From Mycobacterium sp. 852013-51886_SCH5428379 (lineage in GTDB: Bacteria; Actinomycetota; Actinomycetes; Mycobacteriales; Mycobacteriaceae): 64,000 nt of DNA. Shown piece by piece: positions 17,622-26,998 of this stretch. The position numbers and the translations under genes were made by a program. The DNA is taken from contig NZ_LZSU01000030.1 of assembly GCF_001665575.1 (NCBI RefSeq), forward strand, positions 1 to 64,000, read 5' to 3'. Every line of letters starts with the position of its first letter. The stretch's first letter is position 1. The notes beneath the pieces are model-generated. The model was given only the letters and a program-made list of their open reading frames with translations. It had not been told where the DNA came from and did no database searches.

Positions 17622-18364
17622 TGAAGATCACCGTTGTGGGCGCCACCGGACAGATTGGCTCCCGGGTTGTCGAATTGCTCACCGAAGCGGGCCATCAGGT
17701 CGCCGCGGCGTCGCGTTCGTCAGGGGTGGATGCCATCTCGGGCGATGGTGTGGCGGCCGCGTTCGACGGTGCCGACGTCATCGTCGACGTCCTCAACTCA
17801 CCCAGCTTGGAACCCGGCCCGGCCTTGGAATTCTTCACCGGCGCGGCGACCACGCTGCTGTCGGAGGCCACAACGGCGCAGGTGAAGAACTATGTGCTGC
17901 TGTCCATTGTGGGCGTGGACGGTATCGAGGCCGACGGCTATTTGCGCGGCAAACACCTCCAGGAGGAGCTAGTGGCCACCTCCGGTGTGCCCTACACCAT
18001 CGTGCGGGCCACCCAGTTCCACGAATTCACCGAAGGCATCGCCGGGTCACTGCTGGTGGACGGTGAAGTCCGCGTACCGGATGCGCTGATCCAGCCCGTC
18101 GCCGCCGCCGAGGTCGCCGGCGTCGTCGCGCGCATTGCCGCCGAGGCGCCTCGCAACGGCGTGCTGAATTTCGGCGGGCCGGAGAAGATGCCGTTCGCCG
18201 AGATGGCCCGCACCGTCTTCTCCCATCAGGGCAAGGATCTGCCCGTCACTGTCGACCCACAGGCGACCTATTTCGGCGTTCCGGTCCAGCAGAACAGCCT
18301 GGTCACCGATGACGGCGCTGAACGGGGCAGCACCCGCCTGGTCGATTGGCTGAGTCAACAGTGA
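17621..18364 (+). CDS. NmrA-like / atypical SDR NAD(P)-binding protein
   Basis: 247 residues from an ATG sharing one base with the preceding stop (TGATG). It starts MKITVVGATGQIGSRVVELL, the atypical-SDR cofactor loop, and has YVLLSIVGVDG and TIVRATQFHEF, typical of NmrA/YtfG/complex-I-assembly-like proteins. There is no canonical YxxxK active site. A close paralogue is encoded at 27767. The likely role is NAD(P)H sensing or reduction of a quinone-like compound. Confidence 0.8.
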   Translation: MKITVVGATGQIGSRVVELLTEAGHQVAAASRSSGVDAISGDGVAAAFDGADVIVDVLNSPSLEPGPALEFFTGAATTLLSEATTAQVKNYVLLSIVGVDGIEADGYLRGKHLQEELVATSGVPYTIVRATQFHEFTEGIAGSLLVDGEVRVPDALIQPVAAAEVAGVVARIAAEAPRNGVLNFGGPEKMPFAEMARTVFSHQGKDLPVTVDPQATYFGVPVQQNSLVTDDGAERGSTRLVDWLSQQ

Positions 18365-19089
18365 TCGAAAGCGAGCTGGCAGGCCGCACCGCGCTGGTCA
18401 CCGGCGGCACCGCCGGCATCGGGCTTGCCACCGCTCGTCGACTGGTGGACGCCGGTGCCTTCGTCGTCGTCACCGGGCGTAACCGGGAACGCGGAGAACA
18501 CGCGCAGGACGAACTCGGGCCGCACGCCCGGTTCGTCGCCGTCGACATGGCCGATCCGGACGGCGTGGACCGGCTCTCCCGCGGCTTCGAACTCGACATC
18601 CTGGTCAACAATGCGGCACGATTTCCCGCCGCACTGACCGTCGACCAGGACGAGAGCGACTTCGGGCACACTTTCGCCACCAACGTGCGCGGTCTCTACT
18701 TCCTGGTTGCTGCAACAGTTCCCGCTATGATCCGCCGCGGTGGCGGGGCCATCGTCAACATCACCTCCATGGTGGCGTCCAAAGGTGTTCCCGGCGCCTC
18801 GGTGTACAGCGCGTCGAAAGCTGCAGTCGAGCAGTTGACCCGGACCTGGGCCGTCGAATTCGGCGCCCACAACATCCGGGTCAACAACGTCGCCCCGGGC
18901 CCGACCGCCACCGAGGGCGTCGTCGCCGAATGGGGCGCAACCAACGACGAACTCGGCCGCGCCCTGCCCCTGGGACGCACCGCCGATCCCGCGGAGATCG
19001 CCGAGGCGATCTACTTCCTGGCCTCACCGAGCGCCAGTTTCATCACCGGCACCACATTGCACGTCGATGGCGGCGGCACCGCCGTCTGA
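18361..19089 (+). CDS. SDR family oxidoreductase
   Basis: 242 residues from a GTG in a GTGA overlap with the previous gene. It has a full set of classical SDR motifs: TGGTAGIG, NNAA, a catalytic Ser in NITSMV, YSASK, and a C-terminal VDGGG. A degenerate paralogue that has lost the YSASK segment lies at 26999. The enzyme is expected to be active; substrate unknown. Confidence 0.85.
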   Translation: MIESELAGRTALVTGGTAGIGLATARRLVDAGAFVVVTGRNRERGEHAQDELGPHARFVAVDMADPDGVDRLSRGFELDILVNNAARFPAALTVDQDESDFGHTFATNVRGLYFLVAATVPAMIRRGGGAIVNITSMVASKGVPGASVYSASKAAVEQLTRTWAVEFGAHNIRVNNVAPGPTATEGVVAEWGATNDELGRALPLGRTADPAEIAEAIYFLASPSASFITGTTLHVDGGGTAV

Positions 19090-19099
19090 AAGGATCCTG

Positions 19100-19750
19100 A
19101 TGGACTTCGATGACGTGGTGATTCGCCGCCACTCCTCGCGTATGTTCCTGTCCGACAAACCCGTCCCGCGGGAATTGCTGAACGAAGCTCTGACGCTGGC
19201 CATGCGGGCACCGTCGAACTCGAATGTTCAGCCCTGGCGGCTGTTTTTGGCATCGGGCGCCCGCCGTGACCGCCTCGCCGCGTCGTTGGCAGCGAAGGTG
19301 CGCACCGACCCGCCGCCCACACTCGGTCTGCCCGACTCCCACAGCCACCTGCGCCGCCAGCTCGGCGCCCTGCTCTACGGTGCCATGGGCGTAGCACGCG
19401 ACGACAACCAGGGACGCTGGAACGCCCAGCTGCGCAACTGGGATTTCTTCAACGCCCCGGTCGCCGGAATCGTCTGCATGCACCGCGACCTCGGACTGCC
19501 CGACGCCGTTGGAGTGGGTATGTTCTTGCAGACCCTGCTGCTCGCCCTGACCGAACGCGGTCTTGACAGCTGCGTGCAGGTCTCGACCGCGCTCTACCCG
19601 GACCTGGTGCGCCAGCAGCTCGACATTCCCGACGACCTGACCGTTCTGTGCGGCATCTGCATCGGGTACGCCGACCCTGCCTTTGCGGCCAACAGCATCG
19701 ACACTCCGCGAAATCCAGTCTCCGAAAATGTCGTTGTCCTCGACGACTAA
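19100..19750 (+). CDS. Nitroreductase family protein
   Basis: 216 residues with the FMN-binding start of nitroreductases, RRHSSRMF, and the RAPSNSNVQPW loop, plus a C-terminal LCGICIGYAD segment. An AAAGGA ribosome site lies seven bases before the ATG. It probably uses FMN and NAD(P)H to reduce nitro, quinone or enone substrates. It belongs to the operon starting at 14862. Confidence 0.85.
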   Translation: MDFDDVVIRRHSSRMFLSDKPVPRELLNEALTLAMRAPSNSNVQPWRLFLASGARRDRLAASLAAKVRTDPPPTLGLPDSHSHLRRQLGALLYGAMGVARDDNQGRWNAQLRNWDFFNAPVAGIVCMHRDLGLPDAVGVGMFLQTLLLALTERGLDSCVQVSTALYPDLVRQQLDIPDDLTVLCGICIGYADPAFAANSIDTPRNPVSENVVVLDD

Positions 19751-19751
19751 C

Positions 19752-21176
19752 GTGACTGCAGACCTTCGAGACGAGCTTCGGACAGTCTTCATCTTTCAGT
19801 TTCTCAGTGACGAGCAACTCGATACGTTGTGCAGCAATGGAAGCGTCCACACTGTCGGGCCGGGGCCGGTAGCTCATGAAGGTGAGCCGGCCAGTTTCTT
19901 CTACGTGTTCCTCGACGGCGGTGAAGTGGTTGCGACCAAGCGATCCGGCGGTCGTGACGTCGAGTTGCATCGCACTTCCGAGCTTGGAACGTACTTCGGT
20001 GCGATCTCCAGTTCCACCCAGGTCCACGACGTCACTGTCCGAATGACGCTGCGATCGCGGCTATTCGTGGTTGAGGCCGAGTCGTTCGCACGCTTCACTC
20101 AGAGCTGGTGGCCCATCGCGATGCACCTGCTCGACACCAGTGTTGCCCGCAGTCTGAGTCAGCGTCAACTGCTCGGTTTGCAGGAACGCCAGCACGCCTT
20201 GGCGACCATTACCGCCGGCCTCACCCACCAGCTGAACAACCCGGCTGCAGCCACCGTCCGGGCGGTGGCCGACCTGCGCGACAGTATGGCTGAGTCCGAC
20301 CGCAATCTCAGGGCGCTCGCCATGACCGCCCCCGATGCATTGGGCGACCTGCTCGACATCCGTGCCGGCATCACCAGCTTGGTAGCGACCCCATCACCGT
20401 TGTCTCCGCTGGAGACCGCGGACCGCGAAGAAGCACTCGACGACTGGCTCGCGAGGCGCGGTATCGCCGACAGCTGGCGCTACACCTCGACGTTCGTCGA
20501 CGCCGGCGTCGACGAAGAGTGGCTTGAGCGCATCGAAACGGCGGTGACAGCGGCAACTTTGGAGTGCGCCGTGAGCTGGATCAAGCAGTTCGTCGACACC
20601 GAGATGCGGGTGCGTGAGATCGCCGAAGCCGGCGCCCGCATCGCAGCCCTGGTCAACGGCGTCAAACCCTACTCGCAGATGGACCGCGGCCCATATCAGT
20701 GCATAGATATCCACGAAATGCTACGCAGCACCGTGCTGATGTTCGGCGACAAGATCGCTATGGCCGACAAGGGAAAGCCCATCACCCTAGTCAAGGACCT
20801 CGATTTCTCTCTGCCCGAAATACATTGCTATCCTGCTGATCTCAACCAAGTATGGACCAACTTGATCGACAACGCGCTCTACGCGATGGACGGGCACGGC
20901 ACTCTCACCGTCCGCACCCGGCGCGACGGCGAGGCCATGGTCCGGGTGGAGATCTGCGACGATGGCCCTGGGATCCCCGAGCACATTCTCGGTCGCATCT
21001 TCGACCCGTTCTTCACCACGAAGCCTGTCGGCTCCGGCTCTGGCCTGGGTCTGGACTTGGCGTGGCGGGTCGTGGCGAACCGGCACCGCGGCCACATCAC
21101 CGTGCAGTCCGAGCCGGGTGACACGCGGTTCATCGTGTGCCTGCCGCTGGAGGCTCCGGCCCCTGACGCCGGTTAA
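19752..21176 (+). CDS. Sensor histidine kinase with N-terminal cyclic-nucleotide-binding-like domain
   Basis: About 474 residues. Residues 1-135 form a cNMP/CRP-type beta-barrel (FLSDEQLDTLC...EGEPASFFYVFLDGG). The phospho-acceptor box is LTHQLNNPAAA. The ATPase core shows N (NQVWTNLIDNALYAM), G1 (DDGPGIP), F (FDPFFTTK) and G2 (GSGLGLDL) boxes. No transmembrane segment, so it is a cytosolic sensor. No response regulator is adjacent. An alternative ATG at 19728 overlaps the nitroreductase gene; the GTG at 19752 is preferred because it directly follows that stop. The gene overlaps the convergent LuxR-type regulator by four bases at their 3' ends. Confidence 0.85.
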   Translation: MTADLRDELRTVFIFQFLSDEQLDTLCSNGSVHTVGPGPVAHEGEPASFFYVFLDGGEVVATKRSGGRDVELHRTSELGTYFGAISSSTQVHDVTVRMTLRSRLFVVEAESFARFTQSWWPIAMHLLDTSVARSLSQRQLLGLQERQHALATITAGLTHQLNNPAAATVRAVADLRDSMAESDRNLRALAMTAPDALGDLLDIRAGITSLVATPSPLSPLETADREEALDDWLARRGIADSWRYTSTFVDAGVDEEWLERIETAVTAATLECAVSWIKQFVDTEMRVREIAEAGARIAALVNGVKPYSQMDRGPYQCIDIHEMLRSTVLMFGDKIAMADKGKPITLVKDLDFSLPEIHCYPADLNQVWTNLIDNALYAMDGHGTLTVRTRRDGEAMVRVEICDDGPGIPEHILGRIFDPFFTTKPVGSGSGLGLDLAWRVVANRHRGHITVQSEPGDTRFIVCLPLEAPAPDAG

Positions 21177-23965
21177 GCGAACTTCTGCCGGAGTTCACGT
21201 CTGGTGCGAACACCCATTTTGGTGTACACCTTGCGCAGATGCCAATCTACGGTGTGCGCACTGAGGAACAGCTGGCCGGCGATCTCCTGGTTGGTCAGAC
21301 CCTTGCCTGCCAGTTCGGCGATCTGGCGCTCTTGAGGGCTCAGGTCATCGCCGACGGCGGTGGGCGACTTCCTGGTCTTCTGCCCCGCAGCCTGCAGCTC
21401 GCGGCGGGCCCGCTCAGCGAACGCCATCGACCCCATCGCGACTAGATCCCTATGGGCAACTCGCAGCGGTTCTCGCGCCGCAGTGGCAGGGCCGTTGCGG
21501 CGCAACCACTCTCCGTACAACAGCCGCACCCGAGCCAGTTGCACTACCTGGGAGGTGGCCTCGAAATACCCGATGCTCTCCAGATAGAGCGCTTCGGCGC
21601 GCTTTCCGCTGTTGAGAAGCGCTTCCGAGCGGGCCAGCGAACCCAGCGCCCGCGGCGTGCCGGCCGCCAGTGTCCGCTCGCGCAGTTGCTCAAGTGCTTG
21701 CTCGGCGAACTGCAAGTCGTCGGTGCGCACAGCCGCTTCGATCGCTTCGACCAACACGTAGCCGTGGAAGCCGAGGTCGTCATATTCGAGTCCTCGGCGT
21801 GCGGCGGCAAGGGCGTCGGGGTAGCGGCCACGCCCATTGTTGACCAACGCCGTGGCGTAATGCGCCAACCCGATGGCGCGGCCCTCGCCGCGGAGTCGAC
21901 TCGACTCGATTGCGGCGGTCGCGAGCGCGGCAACCTCGGTATCGTCACCCTTCCATGCCGCCACGCTGAGGCCGTGATACCGCAACGGGACGTAGTTGAT
22001 GGCGTTCGACAAATCGCCGGCCTCTGCGACTAACCCAGCGGCTGTGGTCAATTCACCGTTGTCTACGTGTGCACCGGCGCGCGACAGCAGCGCCGACGGC
22101 AGCAGTGCCATTGCCCCGGCATCAGAGGCCAACCGCACGGCGTGCGCCGACACCGCGCTCCAGCCGTCCTCCCACGTCTCGTGGATCAAGCATTCGTGCA
22201 CCAGCGGAAAGGCTCGCCAGAACCATCCTGTATCCGAGCGGACGCACCCCATGAGGGCATCCCGTGCGCGGCGCATCGTCGGCATCGCCGCCGCGGCGCC
22301 CAGGGCCAGGCGATCGGCCAGCGCGTGGGTGATCACGTCGAGTGGCGTCTGCGGTGGCAGGTCCGCCAGCGCTGCCCGGGCGGTCTCGGCGATCTGCACA
22401 GTCAGACCGGGCGCGCTGCGACCCACGTACATCGCTGTACTCAGCGCCTCCAGGTACGTCTCGGTAGCCAGAGCAGCGTCCAGGACCTTCAGTTGCGCGG
22501 CCACCGCGGTGAATTCGGTGACCGCTTCGGACAGGGCAGCGGCATGCCCGCTGGCCCGCGCCGACGTGAACGCCAATCGCGTCCGCAGCTGGGCCAATCG
22601 TGCCCGCTGCAGATCGGTCAATGGGCCCAGTTCGGCCGTCGCCAGCAGGTGGCGTGACTGGTCGAAGGACGCGAGCTCGTGGTGAGCTTCCGCGGCGGCC
22701 AGGGCGCGGGTGCTGCGCATGGATGGGTCGGGTGTCAACTCGACTGCCCGCGTCAAAAACGCCGCCGCGGCGGCTGTCCCGCCCCGTTGCCGCGCTCGGC
22801 CCGCCGAGGCCTCCAGGTCGAGCGCCACCGGTTCGTCAAGTGCCTCGCAGGCCAACGCGCGATGCCACGCCCGACGGTCCGGATCCGCCGCGGGGTCGGT
22901 CACTGCGGCCAGCGCTCCATGCGCGCGCCGCCGTTGTTCCGGGGTGGCCGATCGGTAGGCGACCGAACGCGCCAGCGGGTGATGGAACTGCACGCGGGTG
23001 TCGATCCGGAGTAGTCCAATGTCCTGCGCCGGCAGCATCGCGACGGGCTTGAGGTCCAGCTGCGCCAGCGCGCGGAACAGCAGCGCCGGATCACCCACTG
23101 GTTCCGCGGCTGCCGTCACCAGACACATCTGCGTTTCGGCGGGTAGTTCCGACACCAGCTGGAGGTATCGCCCTTCGACGCCAGCGCTCACCGGCCCGTG
23201 TTTCGCTCCGGCGGAGTCGAAAACACTGAGGGCACGTGAGCTTTCGAGCAGTGCCAACGGGTTCCCGTGCGACTCAGCGACAATGCGGTCCGCGATGGCG
23301 GAGTCGAGGCGCCCCGGAAACGCCGACTCCAGCAGGTTGCGGGCGTCCCCGTCGTTGAGCCCGCCGACGGCCAGGGTCGGCAGGCCGGCCGTGCCGTCGA
23401 TCGGAGTGCGCAGCGCGAACACCAGCCCGACCGCCTCGGCGTCCAAGCGACGCGCGACGAAGAACAGCGTCTGCGCCGATACCGAGTCCAGCCACTGCGC
23501 GTCGTCGACCAAGCAGAGCACTGGCCGTTCCTCGGCGGCGGCAGCCAGCAGCCCTAGCACCGCTAGCCCGACCAAGAAGCGATGTGGCGCACCGCCGGCA
23601 TCGCTGATACCGAAAGCGTGCTCCAGAGCCTCGCGTTGCGGTAGCGGAAGTCCCCCGCGGAAGCCGAGCACTGGTGCGCACAGCTGCTGCAGACCGGCGA
23701 ACGCGAGATCCATGTCGGACTCCACGCCCACCACAGACAGCACGGTGCAGTCAGCCGCCGAGTCTCGGAGGTTCTGCAGAAGAGCGGTTTTGCCGATACC
23801 AGCTTCGCCGAGGAGCACCAGAACCTCGCTGCGGCCAGACCGCAGGGCAGTGAGCAGCCGCTGCAGCCTTCGCCACTCGGGATCGCGGCCCGACAACGCC
23901 GCGGCCTGGTAGGAGGTTGTCGTCAACTCACGCCCCGTGGGCCAAACACGGGCAAATTCTGCCAC
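21173..23965 (-). CDS. LuxR family regulator with AAA ATPase domain (LAL type)
   Basis: About 930 residues. Walker A is LGEAGIGKTALL and Walker B LCLVDDAQWLD. A long alpha-helical TPR-like middle follows, then a C-terminal LuxR HTH (LSPQERQIAELAGKGLTNQE and HTVDWHLRKVYTKMGV). This is the MalT/LAL architecture: ATP-dependent, inducer-controlled activators. The start is uncertain; a GTG at 23965 or a TTG at 23926 is likely, and a frame far upstream is not credible. It converges on the kinase gene with overlapping stops and may regulate the redox genes, by inference. Confidence 0.83.
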   Translation of the reverse strand: MAEFARVWPTGRELTTTSYQAAALSGRDPEWRRLQRLLTALRSGRSEVLVLLGEAGIGKTALLQNLRDSAADCTVLSVVGVESDMDLAFAGLQQLCAPVLGFRGGLPLPQREALEHAFGISDAGGAPHRFLVGLAVLGLLAAAAEERPVLCLVDDAQWLDSVSAQTLFFVARRLDAEAVGLVFALRTPIDGTAGLPTLAVGGLNDGDARNLLESAFPGRLDSAIADRIVAESHGNPLALLESSRALSVFDSAGAKHGPVSAGVEGRYLQLVSELPAETQMCLVTAAAEPVGDPALLFRALAQLDLKPVAMLPAQDIGLLRIDTRVQFHHPLARSVAYRSATPEQRRRAHGALAAVTDPAADPDRRAWHRALACEALDEPVALDLEASAGRARQRGGTAAAAAFLTRAVELTPDPSMRSTRALAAAEAHHELASFDQSRHLLATAELGPLTDLQRARLAQLRTRLAFTSARASGHAAALSEAVTEFTAVAAQLKVLDAALATETYLEALSTAMYVGRSAPGLTVQIAETARAALADLPPQTPLDVITHALADRLALGAAAAMPTMRRARDALMGCVRSDTGWFWRAFPLVHECLIHETWEDGWSAVSAHAVRLASDAGAMALLPSALLSRAGAHVDNGELTTAAGLVAEAGDLSNAINYVPLRYHGLSVAAWKGDDTEVAALATAAIESSRLRGEGRAIGLAHYATALVNNGRGRYPDALAAARRGLEYDDLGFHGYVLVEAIEAAVRTDDLQFAEQALEQLRERTLAAGTPRALGSLARSEALLNSGKRAEALYLESIGYFEATSQVVQLARVRLLYGEWLRRNGPATAAREPLRVAHRDLVAMGSMAFAERARRELQAAGQKTRKSPTAVGDDLSPQERQIAELAGKGLTNQEIAGQLFLSAHTVDWHLRKVYTKMGVRTRRELRQKFA

Positions 23966-24146
23966 GCTCGCGCACTGAAGGCAGAGCTGCGCATGACCCG
24001 GGGACTGGGCAAGACACGAAGCCGGGTCGAGCGCCGCCCAAGACAATGCAGTAAGCCAGCCGCCCCGTTGATTCGGCGGCGCGAACTCCCCCGAACCAGT
24101 GCCGCCTGGCCTTGCGGGCGTTCCATCGCATTCGCAGCGAGGCCAT

Positions 24147-24665
24147 TCACCGCGGTTCAGCGCAACGGCGAAGCAGCGCGTATGCAGGGCGGTCCACCAT
24201 GCCACGCCGTTCGACAGCGGCCACAATCGTGTCGCGGTCTACGGCGCGCAAATAGTCGATGACCGGCGCCCGGTCATAAATCAGTGCGCTGCTGACCACG
24301 CCGCGGTACTCGATCGAGCGCACCCGCCCGTTCGGCGTCATGGTCTCGACGTCCCTTCTCCGCGCCGAGACGTCCCGCGAACCCGTGTCGAACAGCGCAA
24401 GCAACGACACCAGGTCGGCGGCGAACACTCCTGTGCCGTCCGCGTCCGGGTACAACAGCGGGTCGACGGTCTCGGAGTCGACGAATCGCACCCCCCACCA
24501 ACCACTCTCGATGAACATCTTGCCGCCCGGCGTCTCGGCGTAACTGGGGTCGACCTCCCAGGTACCGATCAACGCCTCCATCCCCACGGGGTCCAGCTTG
24601 TCGTAGGAGACCTCCAACTCGCGCTGGGTCACAGCTGTCGTTCCACAGCATTGGATCGGAGCCAT
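24147..24665 (-). CDS. GXWXG/DUF4334 domain protein
   Basis: 172 residues. GTWEVDP matches the GXWXG box, and VRSIEYRGVVSSALIYDRAP with IDYLRAVD matches DUF4334. The ATG at 24665 has an AAAGGA site seven bases upstream. The family is small, cytosolic and of unknown biochemical role, often near oxidoreductases. It is divergent from the flavin monooxygenase gene. Confidence 0.75.
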   Translation of the reverse strand: MAPIQCCGTTAVTQRELEVSYDKLDPVGMEALIGTWEVDPSYAETPGGKMFIESGWWGVRFVDSETVDPLLYPDADGTGVFAADLVSLLALFDTGSRDVSARRRDVETMTPNGRVRSIEYRGVVSSALIYDRAPVIDYLRAVDRDTIVAAVERRGMVDRPAYALLRRCAEPR

Positions 24666-24769
24666 CGTGGAGTCCTTTCGCTCTCGGGCGCCCCGGCGGG
24701 GCCGATCGGTACAACCGGCCAGGGAGCTGGAATAGTCCGCGCTCAGCAACCCCAACGTCAGGGAATGAA

Positions 24770-24796
24770 ACTGAATGAGTGACGATTATGTTCAGT
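24770..24796. promoter_or_regulatory. Inverted repeat at the monooxygenase start (candidate TetR operator)
   Basis: ACTGAA at 24770-24775 and TTCAGT at 24791-24796, with partial symmetry beyond the arms, immediately precede the ATG at 24797. The spacing and location suit autoregulation by the TetR protein encoded two genes downstream. No experimental or database support. Confidence 0.4.
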
Positions 24797-26071
24797 ATGA
24801 CTACCAAACAAGCAGCATCAAAGCGACCGACGCCCGACAACAACCGCGCCCTGGTGGTCGGAATGGGTGTCAGCGGGATCGCCGCAGCAACGCGTCTGCG
24901 CGCCGCGGGGTGGATGCCGGTGATCATCGAGCGCGCCGCAGAACGCCGACGGGGCGGCTACTTCATCGGACTCTTCGAGGCAGGAATGATCTCCGCGGAT
25001 CGACTCGGCATCCTCGGCCACCTTCACGACCGCAATCCCGGCGCCCTCAGCTACCTCATTGACCGCAGCGGACACCAGCTGCGCACCTTCTCCATGAAGG
25101 ATCTGCCGGGGCGTCCGTGGTTGATGTTGCGTGGTGACGTCGAGCAAGCCGCTTTCGCGACGCTGCCCGCGGATGTGGAGGTCCGTTACTCGACGATGCC
25201 GACGGCCATCACACAGGACGACCAGGGGGTTGACGTCACCTTGCTGAACTCGCAGTCCGGCGACACCGTGACCGAACGCTTCGACCTCGTGGTCGGCGCC
25301 GACGGACTGCGGTCAACGGTACGGTCCCTGGCATTCGGCCCACACGAGAACTACCTGCATCGCTTGGGCTACATGGTCGCCGCGTTCGAATTTCCCGGCA
25401 CTCCGGCCGGTCTCGAGCCGGGCGTCAGCGTGCAGTTGGTCGAGCCCGACCGGGCGATGTGGGTGTTCGCGTTCGAAGACCACAACCCGACCATCATGAT
25501 CTCCTACCGGACCGACGACGTAGACGCCGAGTTCACCCGCCCCGCCCCTGAACGCATCCGTGAGGTCTTTTCCGATCAACCCCTCGGAGCCACGCTGGCC
25601 GACGTGCTCGGCGTCCTCGACCACGCCGACAATGTGCTCTTCGATTCCGCCGAGCAGGTCCACATGGACCGTTGGCACGAGGGGCGGGTGGTGCTGCTCG
25701 GCGATTCAGCATGGTGCGTCACGCTCTATGCGGGGATGGGCGTCTCGGCCGGTCTGATCGGCGCCGACCTGCTGGGTGAGCTTCTTGAACGCCACCCCCA
25801 CGACACCGCGACCGCGTTGAGCGAATGGGAGCAGGGGCTGCGCCCCTATGTCCAGGAGTATCAGGCGGTGGGCCTGAAGCAGCGGGCATTCTTTGTTCCG
25901 GACACGTCGGGCCAGGTCCGGCTGCGGCGGGCGATGTCCGTGGTGACACGCTTCTCGATTGGGCGTCGGGTTCTCAGCGCCATCCTGGAGGGCGCCGGGG
26001 AGGCGCGGACCGCCGACATCACGGCCACGGCGCTGCAACGTCTCGGAATCAGGCCGCCGGCGACGGTATGA
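24797..26071 (+). CDS. FAD-dependent monooxygenase (PHBH family)
   Basis: About 424 residues. A dinucleotide-binding motif follows the start (ALVVGMGVSGIAAATRL), then DLVVGADGLRSTVR (the DG motif) and VVLLGDSAWCVTLYAGMG (the GD motif), the class A flavoprotein hydroxylase signature set. The start is uncertain among GTG 24779, ATG 24788 and ATG 24797. It likely hydroxylates or oxidises an aromatic or polyketide-like compound with NAD(P)H. Co-transcribed with the TetR gene through an ATGA overlap. Confidence 0.83.
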   Translation: MTTKQAASKRPTPDNNRALVVGMGVSGIAAATRLRAAGWMPVIIERAAERRRGGYFIGLFEAGMISADRLGILGHLHDRNPGALSYLIDRSGHQLRTFSMKDLPGRPWLMLRGDVEQAAFATLPADVEVRYSTMPTAITQDDQGVDVTLLNSQSGDTVTERFDLVVGADGLRSTVRSLAFGPHENYLHRLGYMVAAFEFPGTPAGLEPGVSVQLVEPDRAMWVFAFEDHNPTIMISYRTDDVDAEFTRPAPERIREVFSDQPLGATLADVLGVLDHADNVLFDSAEQVHMDRWHEGRVVLLGDSAWCVTLYAGMGVSAGLIGADLLGELLERHPHDTATALSEWEQGLRPYVQEYQAVGLKQRAFFVPDTSGQVRLRRAMSVVTRFSIGRRVLSAILEGAGEARTADITATALQRLGIRPPATV

Positions 26072-26790
26072 ATACAGACGTGACATCCGAACTCCCGGAG
26101 CACCATTCTCCGACGGCGGCACGCATCGTCGACGCTGCTCAGGACTTGTTGCAGCGGCGCGGCAGCAAGGCGGTCACAATCGCCGCCGTCGCGCAGAAGG
26201 CGCACGTCGGCACGGGCACCGTATACCTCTACTGGTCCAGCAAATCCGAACTCCTTCTCGGTCTGATCGGTCGCGACTTCCTCGATCTGGCCGAACAATT
26301 CATCGGCGACCTGCGGACCGACCCAGATTTGGCCCGGCCCTCTCGGCTGTTCCCGAGCCTGATGAACCGGGCGGCACATCGACCGTTCGTCAAAGCGATG
26401 CTGCGCGACGACGACGAACTGCTGGGGTCGCTTGCCGAGGACCCGACGTCCGCGGCACTCGTGGACGCCTTGGGGCCCGACGCGCTGATGAACACGCTGC
26501 TGCCGACCTGGCGGGACAACGGCCTTGCGCTCACGGACTGGAGTCTTGACGCGCAAACCTATGCACTCATGGCGCTCTACCGCGGCTTCCTGCTTCTCGG
26601 CGACGAGAAGCACACCGAACCAGCGACGTCGGATCCTGCGACTGTATTGGCCCAGGCCGTCACCGCGCTGTTGGGACCTGAACGTCCGACGAAGACGCAG
26701 ATGCGCAGGGTCGTCGCGGACGGTATCGACTTCCTGGAACGCGGTGCCGCATTGGTACGGGAAATCATCGCTGGAAAGAACACGCACTGA
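26068..26790 (+). CDS. TetR family transcriptional regulator
   Basis: 240 residues with a TetR N-terminal helix-turn-helix (ARIVDAAQDLLQRRG, then VGTGTVYLYWSSKSELL) and a helical ligand-binding C-terminal domain. It overlaps the monooxygenase stop by four bases and probably represses that operon. Confidence 0.87.
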   Translation: MNTDVTSELPEHHSPTAARIVDAAQDLLQRRGSKAVTIAAVAQKAHVGTGTVYLYWSSKSELLLGLIGRDFLDLAEQFIGDLRTDPDLARPSRLFPSLMNRAAHRPFVKAMLRDDDELLGSLAEDPTSAALVDALGPDALMNTLLPTWRDNGLALTDWSLDAQTYALMALYRGFLLLGDEKHTEPATSDPATVLAQAVTALLGPERPTKTQMRRVVADGIDFLERGAALVREIIAGKNTH

Positions 26791-26924
26791 CCCGCGTATC
26801 GCACTGGCGGGGCGACAACAGAAGCGCGCTGGACGGACACCCGGCGGACTTCTCGATGCGCCGACACCCGGTGGTGACGGCGCCCCGGGCGAACCGAAGG
26901 TCGTCGGCTGGCGCGCCTGCTCGC

Positions 26925-26949
26925 GGACTACGGGGTTTCCGTGGGCCTT
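26925..26949 (+). promoter_or_regulatory. 25-bp upstream element, second copy
   Basis: It matches 14778-14802 at 22 of 25 positions (GGACTACGGG, then TTT, CGTGG and CCTT conserved). It lies 50 bases before the SDR start at 26999, in the 208-base gap after the TetR gene. This copy contains an ACGG-N5-CCGT symmetry that is only partly kept in the other. Confidence 0.5.
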
Positions 26950-26998
26950 ACCGCCGGAGCGCCTGACAGTGTTGACCTAACGCGGTATTGGAGGCTAC

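Noticed and set aside
24147..24755. Longer start for the DUF4334 gene
   Set aside because: The extra 30 residues are not domain-like, and the ATG at 24665 has a well-placed ribosome site.
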